Shown here one piece after another: positions 1 to 8,968 of a DNA stretch of 64,000 bases. A program made the translations under genes and the position numbers. The stretch is from JAENVU01 sp038250905 (GTDB lineage Bacteria; Actinomycetota; Acidimicrobiia; IMCC26256; JAENVU01): assembly GCA_038250905.1 (NCBI GenBank), contig JBBSBV010000015.1:35875-99874 (forward strand), written 5' to 3'. The notes beneath the pieces are model-generated. The model did no database searches. It worked only from the letters and a program-made list of their open reading frames with translations, and was not told the DNA's origin. Each line of letters starts with the position of its first letter. Position 1 is the stretch's first letter.

Positions 1-3000
1 GTCGCGGCCCGCACCGTCGCCACGCACGCCCTGTCGATCTTCGGGGATCACAGCGATGTGATGGCGGCGCGTCCCACCGGTTGGGCGATGCTCGCCTCGG
101 GTTCGGTGCAGGAGGCCTCGGACCTCGCCGCCGTCGCCCACGCCGCGACCCTCGAGTCGCGCGTTCCCTTCCTGCACTTCTTCGACGGCTTTCGTACGTC
201 GCACGAAGTCACTCGCATCCGGCCGGTCACCGACGACGACCTCGCCGCGCTCGTCGACGAGACCTGGGTCATCGAACACCGGCTGCGCGGTCTCGATCCC
301 GATCGGCCGGTTCTGCGCGGGTCCGCGCAGAACCCCGACGTGTTCTTCCAGGCGCGCGAAGCCGGGAACCCGTTCGTCGACGCAGTGCCGGGCATCGTCG
401 AGCGCGCGTTCACGCGGCTCGGTGAGCGCACCGGACGTCACTACGGCCTCGTCGACTACGAAGGTGACCCGGACGCCGAGCGCGTCATCGTGCTCATGGG
501 CTCGGGTGCCGGCGCGGCCGCCGAGGCCGTCGCGGCACTCCGCGGCGAAGGCGTCGGCCTGGTCCGGGTCCGCCTGTACCGACCGTTCCCTGCCGCGGCG
601 CTCGCTCGTGCGTTACCCGACACCGTTCGCTCGATCGCCGTGCTCGACCGGACGAAGGAGCCGGGCGCGCCCGCCGACCCGCTGCATCTCGACGTGCTCG
701 CCGCGCTCACCGACGCGCACGTCACCGACGGACGCCCGATGCCGCGGATCATCGGCGGCCGGTACGGGCTCTCGTCGAAGGAGTTCACGCCGGCGATGGT
801 CAAGGCGGTCTTCGATCACCTCGCGGCCGGCGCCGAACCGCGTCGGTTCACGGTCGGCATCGTCGACGACGTCAGCCATTCCAGCCTCGCGGTCGATGCC
901 GGCTTCGTCACCGATCGCGCCGCGCTGCGGGCCGTGTTCTACGGACTCGGATCGGACGGCACCGTCGGCGCCAACAAGCACTCCGTGCGGATCGTCGGTG
1001 AGCGCACCGATCTCCACGTGCAGGGCTACTTCGTGTACGACTCGAAGAAGTCCGGGTCGATGACAGTCTCGCATCTGCGCTTCGATCCGGCGCCGATCAA
1101 CTCGACGTATCTCATCGGTCGGGCCAACTTCGTAGCGTGTCACCAGTTCGGCTTCCTCGATCGCCTCGACGTGCTCCGCCTCGCCGAGCCCGGCGCGACG
1201 TTCCTGCTGAACAGCCCCCACGGCGCCGACACGTGGGCGCACCTCCCCGTCGAGACCCAAGAGGCAATCCTCACCCTCGGGCTCGAACCGTGGGTCGTCG
1301 ACGCGCACCGAGTGGCGCGCGAGGTCGGACTTCCCGGGCGGATCAACACGATCATGCAAACGTGCTTCTTCGCGCTCACGGATCTCCTGCCGCCGGACGA
1401 CGCGACCGCGGCCATCAAGGCCTCCATCGAGGGTGCCTACGGGAAACGCGGTGGTCCGATCGTCGCCGTGAACCTCGAGGCCGTCGACCGGGCCCTGCCC
1501 GCGCTCGAACGACTCGTGCACCCGGACGTCGCCGACGGCACCGTCCGGCGAAGCCCAGTCGTTCCGCCGACGGCCTCCGACTTCGTCCAGCGCGTCACGG
1601 CGATGATGCTCGGCGGTGACGGTGATCTGCTCCCGGTCAGTGCGCTCCCGCCCGACGGCACGTTCCCGACGGGCACCGCGCGGGTGGAGAAGCGTGGGAT
1701 CGCGGCGGAGATCCCGATCTGGGATCCGGACGTGTGCATCGACTGCGGCCGGTGCGCGGTCGTGTGCCCCCATGCCGCGATCCGCATGAAGTTGCTCGGG
1801 CCGGACGACGTTCGCGGCGAGGCCCCCGCGGGCTTCCTGACCAAGCCGTTCCGGTCGCACGATCACCCCGGGCTGCTGCTGAACATCCAGGTCGCCCCCG
1901 ACGACTGCACCGGTTGTGGCGTCTGCGTCGATGTATGCCCTGCGCACTCCAAGGGCGAGGTGAAGCACCGGGCGATCAACATGGAGCCGATCGAGGCGCA
2001 CCTCGACGTCGAGCGCGAGAACTTCACCTACTTTTTGTCGCTGGCGGAGACCGATCCCCGACTGATCGATCCCGACTCGGTCAAGGGTGCCCAGGTGCGC
2101 GAACCGCTGTTCGAGTTCTCCGGGGCGTGTGCGGGGTGTGGCGAGACCCCGTACCTGAAGCTGCTCACGCAACTGTTCGGCGACCGGGTGATCGTCGCCA
2201 ATGCGACGGGCTGCTCCTCGATCTACGGCGGCAATCTTCCGACGACTCCGTGGGGGACGAACGCGGCCGGCCGCGGGCCCGCGTGGGCCAACTCGCTGTT
2301 CGAGGACAACGCCGAGTTCGGGCTCGGTATCCGGATCGCGCTCGAGCACCAGATCGCCGGGGCCCGACACCTCCTGGGCCTGCTCAGCGTGGTCGTGGGC
2401 GGCGAACTCGCCGCGGCGATCCTCGCCGTCGATCCCCGCGAGCCCGCCGACGACGTGACGATCGCCGCGCAACGCGAGCGAATCGAGGAACTCGATCGCC
2501 GGCTCGCCGAAGTCCTGGATTCGTCAAGCTCGGTCGACGCCGAGACAGCCACATTGGCGCGTCGGCTCGCCCCCATCACCGGCACCCTCGTCCGCAAGAG
2601 CGTGTGGCTCGTCGGCGGCGACGGCTGGGCCTACGACATCGGCGCCGGCGGACTCGACCACGTGCTCGCGTCCGGGCGTGACGTCAACGTGCTCGTGCTC
2701 GACACCGAGGTGTACTCGAACACGGGTGGACAGGCATCGAAGGCGACCCCACGTGGGGCGGTCGCGAAGTTTGCGTCCGGCGGGAAGGCCACGGCGAAGA
2801 AGGACCTCGGCATCGAGGCCATGGCCTACGGCAATGTCTACGTCGGGCAGGTCGCGATCGGCGCGAACGACATCCAGACCGTCAAGACCTTCCTCGAAGC
2901 CGAGGCCTGGCCGGGGCCGTCCCTGATCATCGCCTACTCCACGTGCATCGCCCACGGCATCGACATGAGCCGCTCGATGTCGCACCAGAAGGACGCCGTG

Positions 3001-3303
3001 CGCGCCGGGTACTGGCCGCTGTACCGGTACCGGCCGGGCGCGGACGCGCACACGCGCCCGTTCCAGCTCGACAGCAAGGACCCGTCGATCCCACTCGCGG
3101 AGTTCGCCGCTACGGAAGGCCGCTTCTCCATGCTGGCCCGCGCGAACCCCGCGCACGCGACGGAGCTGCTCGCGCTCGCGCAAGCCGACGTGGACGAGCG
3201 CTGGCGCTTCTACCGCCAGCTCGCCGGAATCGAACGCACCGTGTCGTCGTCATCCGAGGCCACCGAACCAACCGGCGGGCCCACTACCGCGGAGGACGCA
3301 TGA
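1..3303 (+). CDS. nifJ: pyruvate:ferredoxin (flavodoxin) oxidoreductase, 5' truncated by window edge
   Basis: Catalyses CoA- and TPP-dependent oxidative decarboxylation of pyruvate to acetyl-CoA, reducing ferredoxin or flavodoxin in the cytoplasm. The frame is open from base 1, and the first codons already encode the family signature ATHALSIFGDHSDVMAAR, so the true start lies upstream; 1100 residues are present and about 100 are probably missing. Visible features (partial numbering): two [4Fe-4S] ferredoxin motifs, CIDCGRCAVVCP near residue 580 and CTGCGVCVDVCP near 636; the C-terminal TPP domain with CAGCGETP near 711, GDGWAYDIG near 874 and NTGGQ near 907; and the late cysteine in STCIAHG. 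All key cysteines and TPP residues are intact. It overlaps the next gene by 4 nt (ATGA), so the two are probably co-translated. A POR homologue for another 2-oxoacid is less likely given full-length NifJ-like domain order. Confidence 0.96.
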   Translation, partial: VAARTVATHALSIFGDHSDVMAARPTGWAMLASGSVQEASDLAAVAHAATLESRVPFLHFFDGFRTSHEVTRIRPVTDDDLAALVDETWVIEHRLRGLDPDRPVLRGSAQNPDVFFQAREAGNPFVDAVPGIVERAFTRLGERTGRHYGLVDYEGDPDAERVIVLMGSGAGAAAEAVAALRGEGVGLVRVRLYRPFPAAALARALPDTVRSIAVLDRTKEPGAPADPLHLDVLAALTDAHVTDGRPMPRIIGGRYGLSSKEFTPAMVKAVFDHLAAGAEPRRFTVGIVDDVSHSSLAVDAGFVTDRAALRAVFYGLGSDGTVGANKHSVRIVGERTDLHVQGYFVYDSKKSGSMTVSHLRFDPAPINSTYLIGRANFVACHQFGFLDRLDVLRLAEPGATFLLNSPHGADTWAHLPVETQEAILTLGLEPWVVDAHRVAREVGLPGRINTIMQTCFFALTDLLPPDDATAAIKASIEGAYGKRGGPIVAVNLEAVDRALPALERLVHPDVADGTVRRSPVVPPTASDFVQRVTAMMLGGDGDLLPVSALPPDGTFPTGTARVEKRGIAAEIPIWDPDVCIDCGRCAVVCPHAAIRMKLLGPDDVRGEAPAGFLTKPFRSHDHPGLLLNIQVAPDDCTGCGVCVDVCPAHSKGEVKHRAINMEPIEAHLDVERENFTYFLSLAETDPRLIDPDSVKGAQVREPLFEFSGACAGCGETPYLKLLTQLFGDRVIVANATGCSSIYGGNLPTTPWGTNAAGRGPAWANSLFEDNAEFGLGIRIALEHQIAGARHLLGLLSVVVGGELAAAILAVDPREPADDVTIAAQRERIEELDRRLAEVLDSSSSVDAETATLARRLAPITGTLVRKSVWLVGGDGWAYDIGAGGLDHVLASGRDVNVLVLDTEVYSNTGGQASKATPRGAVAKFASGGKATAKKDLGIEAMAYGNVYVGQVAIGANDIQTVKTFLEAEAWPGPSLIIAYSTCIAHGIDMSRSMSHQKDAVRAGYWPLYRYRPGADAHTRPFQLDSKDPSIPLAEFAATEGRFSMLARANPAHATELLALAQADVDERWRFYRQLAGIERTVSSSSEATEPTGGPTTAEDA

Positions 3304-4319
3304 CGGATCTCTCCACCGAGTACCTCGGCCTCGACCTCGACAGTCCGCTCGTCGCGTCCGCTGGCCCCTTGACCGGACACCTCGACACGCTGCGCCGCCT
3401 CGCGGCGGCCGGCGCCGCCGCAGTGGTCCTCCCCTCGCTCTTCGAAGAAGAGATCGTGCGCACCATCCGAGAGCAGGAGCGCTTCCTCGGCGCCGGCACC
3501 GAATCCTTCGCGGAGGCACTGAGCTACCTGCCCGACATCGCCCACGACCGCGCCGGCGTCGACGGTCACATCAGGCTCGTCGAGGACGCGAAGGCCGCCC
3601 TCGACGTGCCGGTCATCGCGAGTCTCAACGGCAGCTCGAGCGGAGGGTGGACCTGGTACGCCCGTGCCCTCGTCGATGCCGGCGCCGATGCCCTCGAGCT
3701 CAACGTGTACTTCGTCGCGGCCGATGCCGACGACCGCGCCGCCGACGTCGAGGCGCGCTATCACGACCTCATCACGGCAGTGCGCGCCGCGGTCACGGTG
3801 CCGCTCGCGGTCAAGATCTCACCGTTCTTCACTGCGATGGCGAACGTCGCCCATCGCCTGGCCGGCGCCGGTGCCGACGGGCTCGTCCTGTTCAACCGCT
3901 TCTACCAACCCGACATCGACCTCGAGACGCTCGACGTCACACCGAGCATGACGCTCAGCACCTCGGCTGATCTGCGCCTCCCCCTACGTTGGATCGGCCT
4001 GCTCCACGGCCGCGTCCCGGTCTCGCTCGCCGCATCGGGCGGGATCCACACGCCGACCGACGTGGTGAAGGTGCTCCTCGCGGGGGCGAACGTCGCGATG
4101 TCGACGTCCGCACTGTTGCGCCACGGTCCCGAGCACCTCACCGTGCTGCTCGACGGGTTGACCACCTGGCTGGACGAGGGTGGGTACGCGTCGGTCGCGC
4201 AGATGCGCGGCAGCGTGAGCGCCCGCTCCGTTCGGGATCCCGACGCCTTCGAGCGCGCCAACTATGTCGAGGCCTTGCTCCGCCACGCCGATCGCACCCA
4301 ACCGTCGAGTTGGGACTAG
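3300..4319 (+). CDS. dihydroorotate dehydrogenase-like FMN protein linked to nifJ
   Basis: A 339-residue TIM-barrel flavoprotein of the class 1 dihydroorotate dehydrogenase superfamily. The ATG overlaps the nifJ stop codon (ATGA). Visible features: N-terminal GLDLDSPLVASAGPLTG, the substrate/FMN loop SLNGSSSGGW, the strand ELNVYF, KISPFF and the phosphate-binding glycine segment AASGGIHTPTDVVKVLLAGA. This subgroup, often annotated only as dihydroorotate dehydrogenase-like, commonly accompanies pyruvate:ferredoxin oxidoreductase. The coupling here suggests a redox role with ferredoxin rather than pyrimidine synthesis, which is inference. No pyrimidine genes are nearby. True PyrD activity cannot be excluded. 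Confidence 0.85.
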   Translation: MTDLSTEYLGLDLDSPLVASAGPLTGHLDTLRRLAAAGAAAVVLPSLFEEEIVRTIREQERFLGAGTESFAEALSYLPDIAHDRAGVDGHIRLVEDAKAALDVPVIASLNGSSSGGWTWYARALVDAGADALELNVYFVAADADDRAADVEARYHDLITAVRAAVTVPLAVKISPFFTAMANVAHRLAGAGADGLVLFNRFYQPDIDLETLDVTPSMTLSTSADLRLPLRWIGLLHGRVPVSLAASGGIHTPTDVVKVLLAGANVAMSTSALLRHGPEHLTVLLDGLTTWLDEGGYASVAQMRGSVSARSVRDPDAFERANYVEALLRHADRTQPSSWD

Positions 4320-4465
4320 TGCAGCCACGGCTACGCCATCCGGTGAGCATGAGGACCTCGACGCATCGCTGGGGTACTCGGCGGCTACCGAGGCTCACCT
4401 CGAGCACTGCCCCAGCTGTGGACCTACGCTCGGCACGCAACGCCAACGCTTGAAGGAGACATCGC

Positions 4466-4753
4466 ATGGGCCTCATGGACAAGATCAAGGACACCGCCAA
4501 CAAGGCCGCCGAAGGCGTACAGAAGGCCGCGGAGTCCGGCCAGGAAAAGCTCGAGGAGTCGAAGCTCAAGAAGAAGATCGGCGACCTGAAAGAAGAGCTG
4601 GGCGGCCTCGTGTTCGCGCAGCGGACCGGGAGCCCGGCAGAGAATACGGAAGCCGAGATCAACCGACTCGTCGGCGAGATCCAGACGGCGGTCGACCATG
4701 TGGCGGCGCTGAAGTCGGCCGCGTCGGAAGCGGCCGGCCCGGATAGCGCCTGA
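4466..4753 (+). CDS. small charged helical protein of unknown function
   Basis: 95 residues, very rich in Lys, Glu and Ala, with heptad-like spacing over residues 1-50 (MDKIKDTANKAAEGVQKAAE and following), consistent with a soluble amphipathic helix or coiled coil. No signal peptide or membrane segment. A good ribosome-binding site (GAAGGAGA) lies 8 nt before ATG and decides the start; a longer reading from upstream has no such signal. It stands alone between the dihydroorotate dehydrogenase-like gene and the divergent VOC gene. No family is recognised; small stress or antitoxin-like helical proteins look similar. Confidence 0.75.
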   Translation: MGLMDKIKDTANKAAEGVQKAAESGQEKLEESKLKKKIGDLKEELGGLVFAQRTGSPAENTEAEINRLVGEIQTAVDHVAALKSAASEAAGPDSA

Positions 4754-4858
4754 AGCACAAACCCGTCGGCCGTGGAAACGACGATCGACCTCATCGAACC
4801 TCACTGTGCAGGCAGTCCACCCGCCGAACGCTCTCACTCGCCGGGTCGGAACTGAGCG

Positions 4859-5293
4859 CTACTCCGAGCCGCCGGTGTAGTCCTTCGGGTTCGGCACTCC
4901 GGGTCGCGTGCCCTCGTGGTACTCGATGAGCTCCAACAGGTAGCCGTCCAGGTCCTTGACGAACGCGACCGTCACTGGCCATCGGTCGAGCCGCTGCGGT
5001 TCGGACACGGATTCGCACCCCGCCGCGATCGCCCGGTCGTACACGGCCCGGCAGTCGTCGGTGTTCACGTACAACTTCCACATCGCGGTGCCCATGTCGA
5101 CCGGGCCCTCGCGGTCGAGGAACTGCGCGAGCTGCATCCGAGATCCCCCCTGCGGCGCCTGGAGCACGGCCTCGAGCACGCCCGGGATCTGGGTACGGCT
5201 CTGGACCGGGATACCGATGACGTCCTCCCAGAACGAGACGGAGCGTTCGAGATCGCGAACGGTGATGCAGAACTGACCGAGGATCTGGGGCAT
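4859..5293 (-). CDS. VOC (glyoxalase/bleomycin resistance/dioxygenase) superfamily protein
   Basis: 144 residues with the paired beta-alpha-beta-beta-beta pattern of the vicinal oxygen chelate fold: FCITVRDLERSVSFWEDVIG at the start, the second half from KLYVNTDDCRAVYDRAIAAG, and the closing strand DLDGYLLELIEY, whose Glu is a usual metal ligand. The start at 5293 is preferred over a further upstream ATG because GTGAGGAAGCC sits just before it. It is divergent from the amidohydrolase operon, with about 150 bp between. The substrate cannot be read from sequence; the neighbourhood suggests an aromatic or xenobiotic catabolic setting. Confidence 0.85.
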   Translation of the reverse strand: MPQILGQFCITVRDLERSVSFWEDVIGIPVQSRTQIPGVLEAVLQAPQGGSRMQLAQFLDREGPVDMGTAMWKLYVNTDDCRAVYDRAIAAGCESVSEPQRLDRWPVTVAFVKDLDGYLLELIEYHEGTRPGVPNPKDYTGGSE

Positions 5294-5445
5294 GGCTTCC
5301 TCACTCGCAGCGGGCCGGACCGCCATGGTCCACCGCCCCGAGCCGGCTCCACAACCTCAGGCCCGACGAGGACCGTCTTGCCCGTCCGTTTCGGTCGCGG
5401 TTAGAACTCCGCGCGACCCTGCCGTGCGCGTTCCTGGGGGAAGTG

Positions 5446-6693
5446 ATGGCCGACATCGACGGCGCCAACTATGCGGTGATCTCGTCCGATTGCCACGGCG
5501 GCGCCGATGTCGCCGCCTATCGGCCGTACCTCGAATCTCGGTACCACGACGACTTCGACGCCTGGTACGCCACGTTCGAGAACCCCTACGACGACATCGT
5601 GGGCCACGACGCCAGCCGGAACTGGGACTCCGACCGCCGGCTGCGCGAGATGGAGGCCGATGGCGTGGTCGCCGAGGTGGTGTTCCCGAACACGATCCCG
5701 CCGTTCTTCCCGAAGGGCTCACTCGTGCACCAGCCGCCAGGCGCAGGCGCCGGCGACCTCGAGCGCCGCTGGGCGGGGCTGCGCGCACACAATCGCTGGC
5801 TCGCCGATTTCTGTGCCGCCGCGCCTGGTCGCCGCGCCGGGATCGGCCAGATCATGCTGCACGACGTGGAGGGGTCGGTCGCCGAGATCCGCTGGGCCGC
5901 CGAGCACGGACTCACGGGAGGCGTGCTGCTTCCGGGCGCGCCGCCGGGCTCGGGCGTGCCCCCGCTCTACGCCCCCGACTACGAACCGATCTGGCGTGAG
6001 TGCGAGGACCTCGGCCTGCCGGTGAACCACCACAGCGGCAGCGCCGTGCCGGACATGGGCGAGTATCCCGCGGCGCAGGCGGTCTTCCTGCTCGAGGTCA
6101 CGTGGTGGGCGCACCGCACGTTGTGGCACCTGCTCTTCGCCGGGGTCATGGACCGTCACCCCAACCTGCAGTTCGTGTTCACGGAGCAGGGCACGGCGTG
6201 GATTCCCGACGAGCTCACGCGCCTCGACTACTACTTCGGCCGCCTCGCCGGTACCGGCGGCGCGGCGGGCTCGCAGGAGGCGAAGTTCGGCGAGTCGCTC
6301 GGCGGCCTCACCACGCTGCCGTCCGAGGCGTGGGCCCGCCAGTGTCACGTGGGGTCGAGCTTCATCCGTCCTCACGAGGTCGACCAGCGCGACCGCGTGG
6401 GCATCGACCGCATCATGTGGGGCAGCGACTTCCCGCACCTCGAAGGCTGCTGGCCGTACTCGCGTGAACATCTCCGGCTCGCGTTCGCCGGCGTCCCCGA
6501 AACCGAGGTGCGCGCGATGGTCGGCGGCAACGCGGCACGCCTCTACGGCTTCGACCTCGACGCACTCACGCCGCTCGCTGCGCAGTTCGGTCCCAGCCCG
6601 GCAGAGATCGCTCGACCGCTCACACCCCACGAGATACCGGACGCCGCACTGCGCTGCCCCACGTTCGCAGCCGCCCGCATGTCCGCCGCGTGA
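5446..6693 (+). CDS. amidohydrolase family protein (COG2159-type TIM barrel)
   Basis: 415 residues. Begins YAVISSDCHGGAD, the DxH-type first metal strand of the Amidohydro_2 family, and contains NHHSGSAVPD, a central His strand (VFTEQGTAWIPDEL) and IMWGSDFPHLEGCWPYS, whose Asp is the usual catalytic residue. Such enzymes hydrolyse or decarboxylate carboxylated substrates. GTG at 5443 and ATG at 5446 are adjacent; ATG is chosen because GGGGGAA lies 5-6 nt upstream. First gene of a plus-strand operon with an SDR, a second amidohydrolase, a P450 and a thioesterase. Substrate unknown. Confidence 0.88.
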   Translation: MADIDGANYAVISSDCHGGADVAAYRPYLESRYHDDFDAWYATFENPYDDIVGHDASRNWDSDRRLREMEADGVVAEVVFPNTIPPFFPKGSLVHQPPGAGAGDLERRWAGLRAHNRWLADFCAAAPGRRAGIGQIMLHDVEGSVAEIRWAAEHGLTGGVLLPGAPPGSGVPPLYAPDYEPIWRECEDLGLPVNHHSGSAVPDMGEYPAAQAVFLLEVTWWAHRTLWHLLFAGVMDRHPNLQFVFTEQGTAWIPDELTRLDYYFGRLAGTGGAAGSQEAKFGESLGGLTTLPSEAWARQCHVGSSFIRPHEVDQRDRVGIDRIMWGSDFPHLEGCWPYSREHLRLAFAGVPETEVRAMVGGNAARLYGFDLDALTPLAAQFGPSPAEIARPLTPHEIPDAALRCPTFAAARMSAA

Positions 6694-6736
6694 TGCGCGC
6701 GACCCCGGGCTCGCCAAGCCGAAGGACGGTGGACTG

Positions 6737-7612
6737 ATGGAACACTTCGACGGCAGGGTCGCGGTCGTCACCGGCGGTGCGGGCGGTGTCGGACGCGCGC
6801 TCGGCGAACGCTTCGCGGATGCGGGGATGAAGGTGGTGCTTGCCGATCTCGATCCCGAGCCGCTCGCACTCGCGGTCGACGAGATCTGCGCCGCCGGACA
6901 CACCGCGATCGGTGTCGCAACCGACGTGTCGCAGCTCGCGTCCGTCGAGGCGTTGCGCGACCGCGTGTACGACGAGTTCGGCGCGGTCCATGTGCTGTGC
7001 AACAACGCAGGCGTCGGTGCCGGCGCGGAGGGCAAGGTCTGGGACCACACCGACAACGACTGGGGCTGGGGGTTGGCGGTGAACCTCTGGGGCGTCATCC
7101 ACGGCATCCAGGCCTTCGTGCCGGCGATGCTCGACGGCGGCGACGACGGTCACGTGGTCAATACATCGTCGGGCAACGGTGGGATCGCACCACTGATCAG
7201 CACCGCGATCTACGCGACCACGAAGGCCGCGGTCACCACACTGAGCGAAGTGCTGTGGGGCCAACTGCGTTCGGTCGACAGCCGCATCGGCGTCTCCGTG
7301 CTCTACCCGGGACCGAAGGTGCTGCGCACCGGCCTGCTCGAGTCCGCGAGCAAGCGACCGACCCAGTGGCAGAACGACGCGCCGCGGACCACGCCGTTCA
7401 CCACGATCGAGTCGTTCGAGGCCCGCATGCGCGCCGCGGGCATGGAGCCCGACTACACGCCGGTCGAGGCGGTCGCCGAGGAAGCGTTCGCGGGTATCCG
7501 CGAGAACCGTTTCTGGATCCTTCCGGCGAGCGATCGCACCGACGACAAGATCCGAGCGCGGGCCGCGTCGCTGTTGGCCCGTTCCGAGCCCACCTACCTC
7601 GAGGACCTGTGA
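6737..7612 (+). CDS. short-chain dehydrogenase/reductase
   Basis: 291 residues, a classical SDR that oxidises or reduces an alcohol/ketone with NAD(P). Visible: the cofactor motif TGGAGGVG near residue 13, acidic residues after beta-2 (VLADLD) favouring NAD(H), NNAGVGAG near 92, catalytic Ser in NTSSGNGG and YATTKAA (YxxxK) near 158-165. The start ATG at 6737 follows GGTGGACTG and gives the usual N-terminus directly before the Rossmann strand. It overlaps the following amidohydrolase start by 1 nt (TGATG), so the two are translationally coupled. Confidence 0.93.
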   Translation: MEHFDGRVAVVTGGAGGVGRALGERFADAGMKVVLADLDPEPLALAVDEICAAGHTAIGVATDVSQLASVEALRDRVYDEFGAVHVLCNNAGVGAGAEGKVWDHTDNDWGWGLAVNLWGVIHGIQAFVPAMLDGGDDGHVVNTSSGNGGIAPLISTAIYATTKAAVTTLSEVLWGQLRSVDSRIGVSVLYPGPKVLRTGLLESASKRPTQWQNDAPRTTPFTTIESFEARMRAAGMEPDYTPVEAVAEEAFAGIRENRFWILPASDRTDDKIRARAASLLARSEPTYLEDL

Positions 7613-8880
7613 TGACGAAGTACCTGGTGATCTCGGCCGACTGCCACGCGGGACTCCCGAACGCGGAGTACCGCGAGTGGCTCGACCCGGAGTACCGCGA
7701 GCAGTTCGACTCCGCGCTCGTCGAGCGCGCCCGCATGGCAGAGCTCGCGTCGCAGGGCTTCCTCAACCAGGATTTCGCCGACGAGTGGCATGCCGACAAC
7801 GAAGAAGGTCTGCGAGGCGGCTGGGATGCCGGCCGGCGCGACAAGGAACTCGATGCCGACGGCGTGGCCGGCGAGGTGATCTTCCCCGACGCCGACGCGG
7901 TCAGCTCCGGTGCTTCGGCACCGTTCGGTGCAGGTCTCGGCGCGACGGGCGACATCGCGCCCGAGCTACTCATGGCCGGTGCCCGCGCGCACAACCGTTG
8001 GCTCGCCGAGCTGTGCGCCGCGAGCGCAGACCGGCGGGCCGGTGTGGCGATCGTCCCGATCCTCGCCGACATCGATGCCGCGGTCGCCGAGATCCGCCGC
8101 GCGCGGGACTCGGGCCTGCGCGGGGGAATCTTGATCCCGCCGATGTGGCAGCCCTTCGAGCCGTACCACCACCCGCGCTACGACCCAGTGTGGGCCGCGT
8201 GCTCCGAGCTGTCGATGCCCGTGCACGTGCACTCGGGTGTCGCCGACAAGGCGTCGTACGGTCCGCATATCGGGATCTACGCCGCCGAGGTGCGGTTCTG
8301 GTCGGCGCGGCCGCTGTGGTTCCTGATCTGGTCTGGCGTGTTCGAACGTTTCCCGCGTCTGCAGTTCGGTGTTGCCGAATGCGGTGCGTTCTGGGTGAAC
8401 GACCTGCTCTGGCGGATGGACCTCGTCTACGAGCGCGACCACGGATCGCGCAAGCTCGGCGAGCAGCTCACGAGCAACATGACGATGAGCCCGAGCGAGT
8501 ACTTCGACCGCAACTGCTTCATCGGCGCGTCGAACACGCAACGGCGCGAGCTCGCGCGTCGGTACGAGATCGGGGTTGGCAACCTCTGTTGGGGGAACGA
8601 TTTTCCGCACCCCGAGGGCACCTGGCCCCACACGATGGAGTTCCTGCGCGACGCGTTCTGCGATATCCCCCGAGACGAGACCGCGGCGATCCTCGGTCTC
8701 AACGCGGCCGCGGTCTACGAGTTCGACACCGACGCGCTCGCTCCACTGGCGGCGCGGATCGGGCCGAGCCCCGAGGACCTCGGACAATCCGGCGACCCGA
8801 CGGCCAAGTGGGCTGCCCTCAAGCAGGCGGGCCGTCCGTGGATCACGGGCATCGAGACCCTCCCGCCCGCACTGGCATGA
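7612..8880 (+). CDS. second amidohydrolase family protein (COG2159-type)
   Basis: 422 residues and paralogous to the first amidohydrolase of this operon. Begins KYLVISADCHAGLPNAEYR, then shows HVHSGVADKAS, VAECGAFWVNDLLWRMD and the catalytic-Asp strand LCWGNDFPHPEGTWP. Both paralogues share the shortened DCH metal strand and the xWGxDFPHxEG motif. Start ATG overlaps the SDR stop. The two enzymes may act on successive intermediates of one pathway, which is inference from the operon. Confidence 0.88.
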   Translation: MTKYLVISADCHAGLPNAEYREWLDPEYREQFDSALVERARMAELASQGFLNQDFADEWHADNEEGLRGGWDAGRRDKELDADGVAGEVIFPDADAVSSGASAPFGAGLGATGDIAPELLMAGARAHNRWLAELCAASADRRAGVAIVPILADIDAAVAEIRRARDSGLRGGILIPPMWQPFEPYHHPRYDPVWAACSELSMPVHVHSGVADKASYGPHIGIYAAEVRFWSARPLWFLIWSGVFERFPRLQFGVAECGAFWVNDLLWRMDLVYERDHGSRKLGEQLTSNMTMSPSEYFDRNCFIGASNTQRRELARRYEIGVGNLCWGNDFPHPEGTWPHTMEFLRDAFCDIPRDETAAILGLNAAAVYEFDTDALAPLAARIGPSPEDLGQSGDPTAKWAALKQAGRPWITGIETLPPALA

Positions 8881-8968
8881 GCGAAGCACCACGGCGGACG
8901 GACGTCCGGCGGCACGTGCGGAGCGGGGCCCGAACGGCCCGGCCCGCAGGGCCAAGAGTTGTGCAGGC

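Noticed and set aside
613..2472. Long minus-strand open frame opposite the oxidoreductase gene
   Set aside because: Shadow of a high-GC coding frame: Arg/Asp/His-rich, no family, no ribosome-binding site; the sense frame is a clear NifJ.
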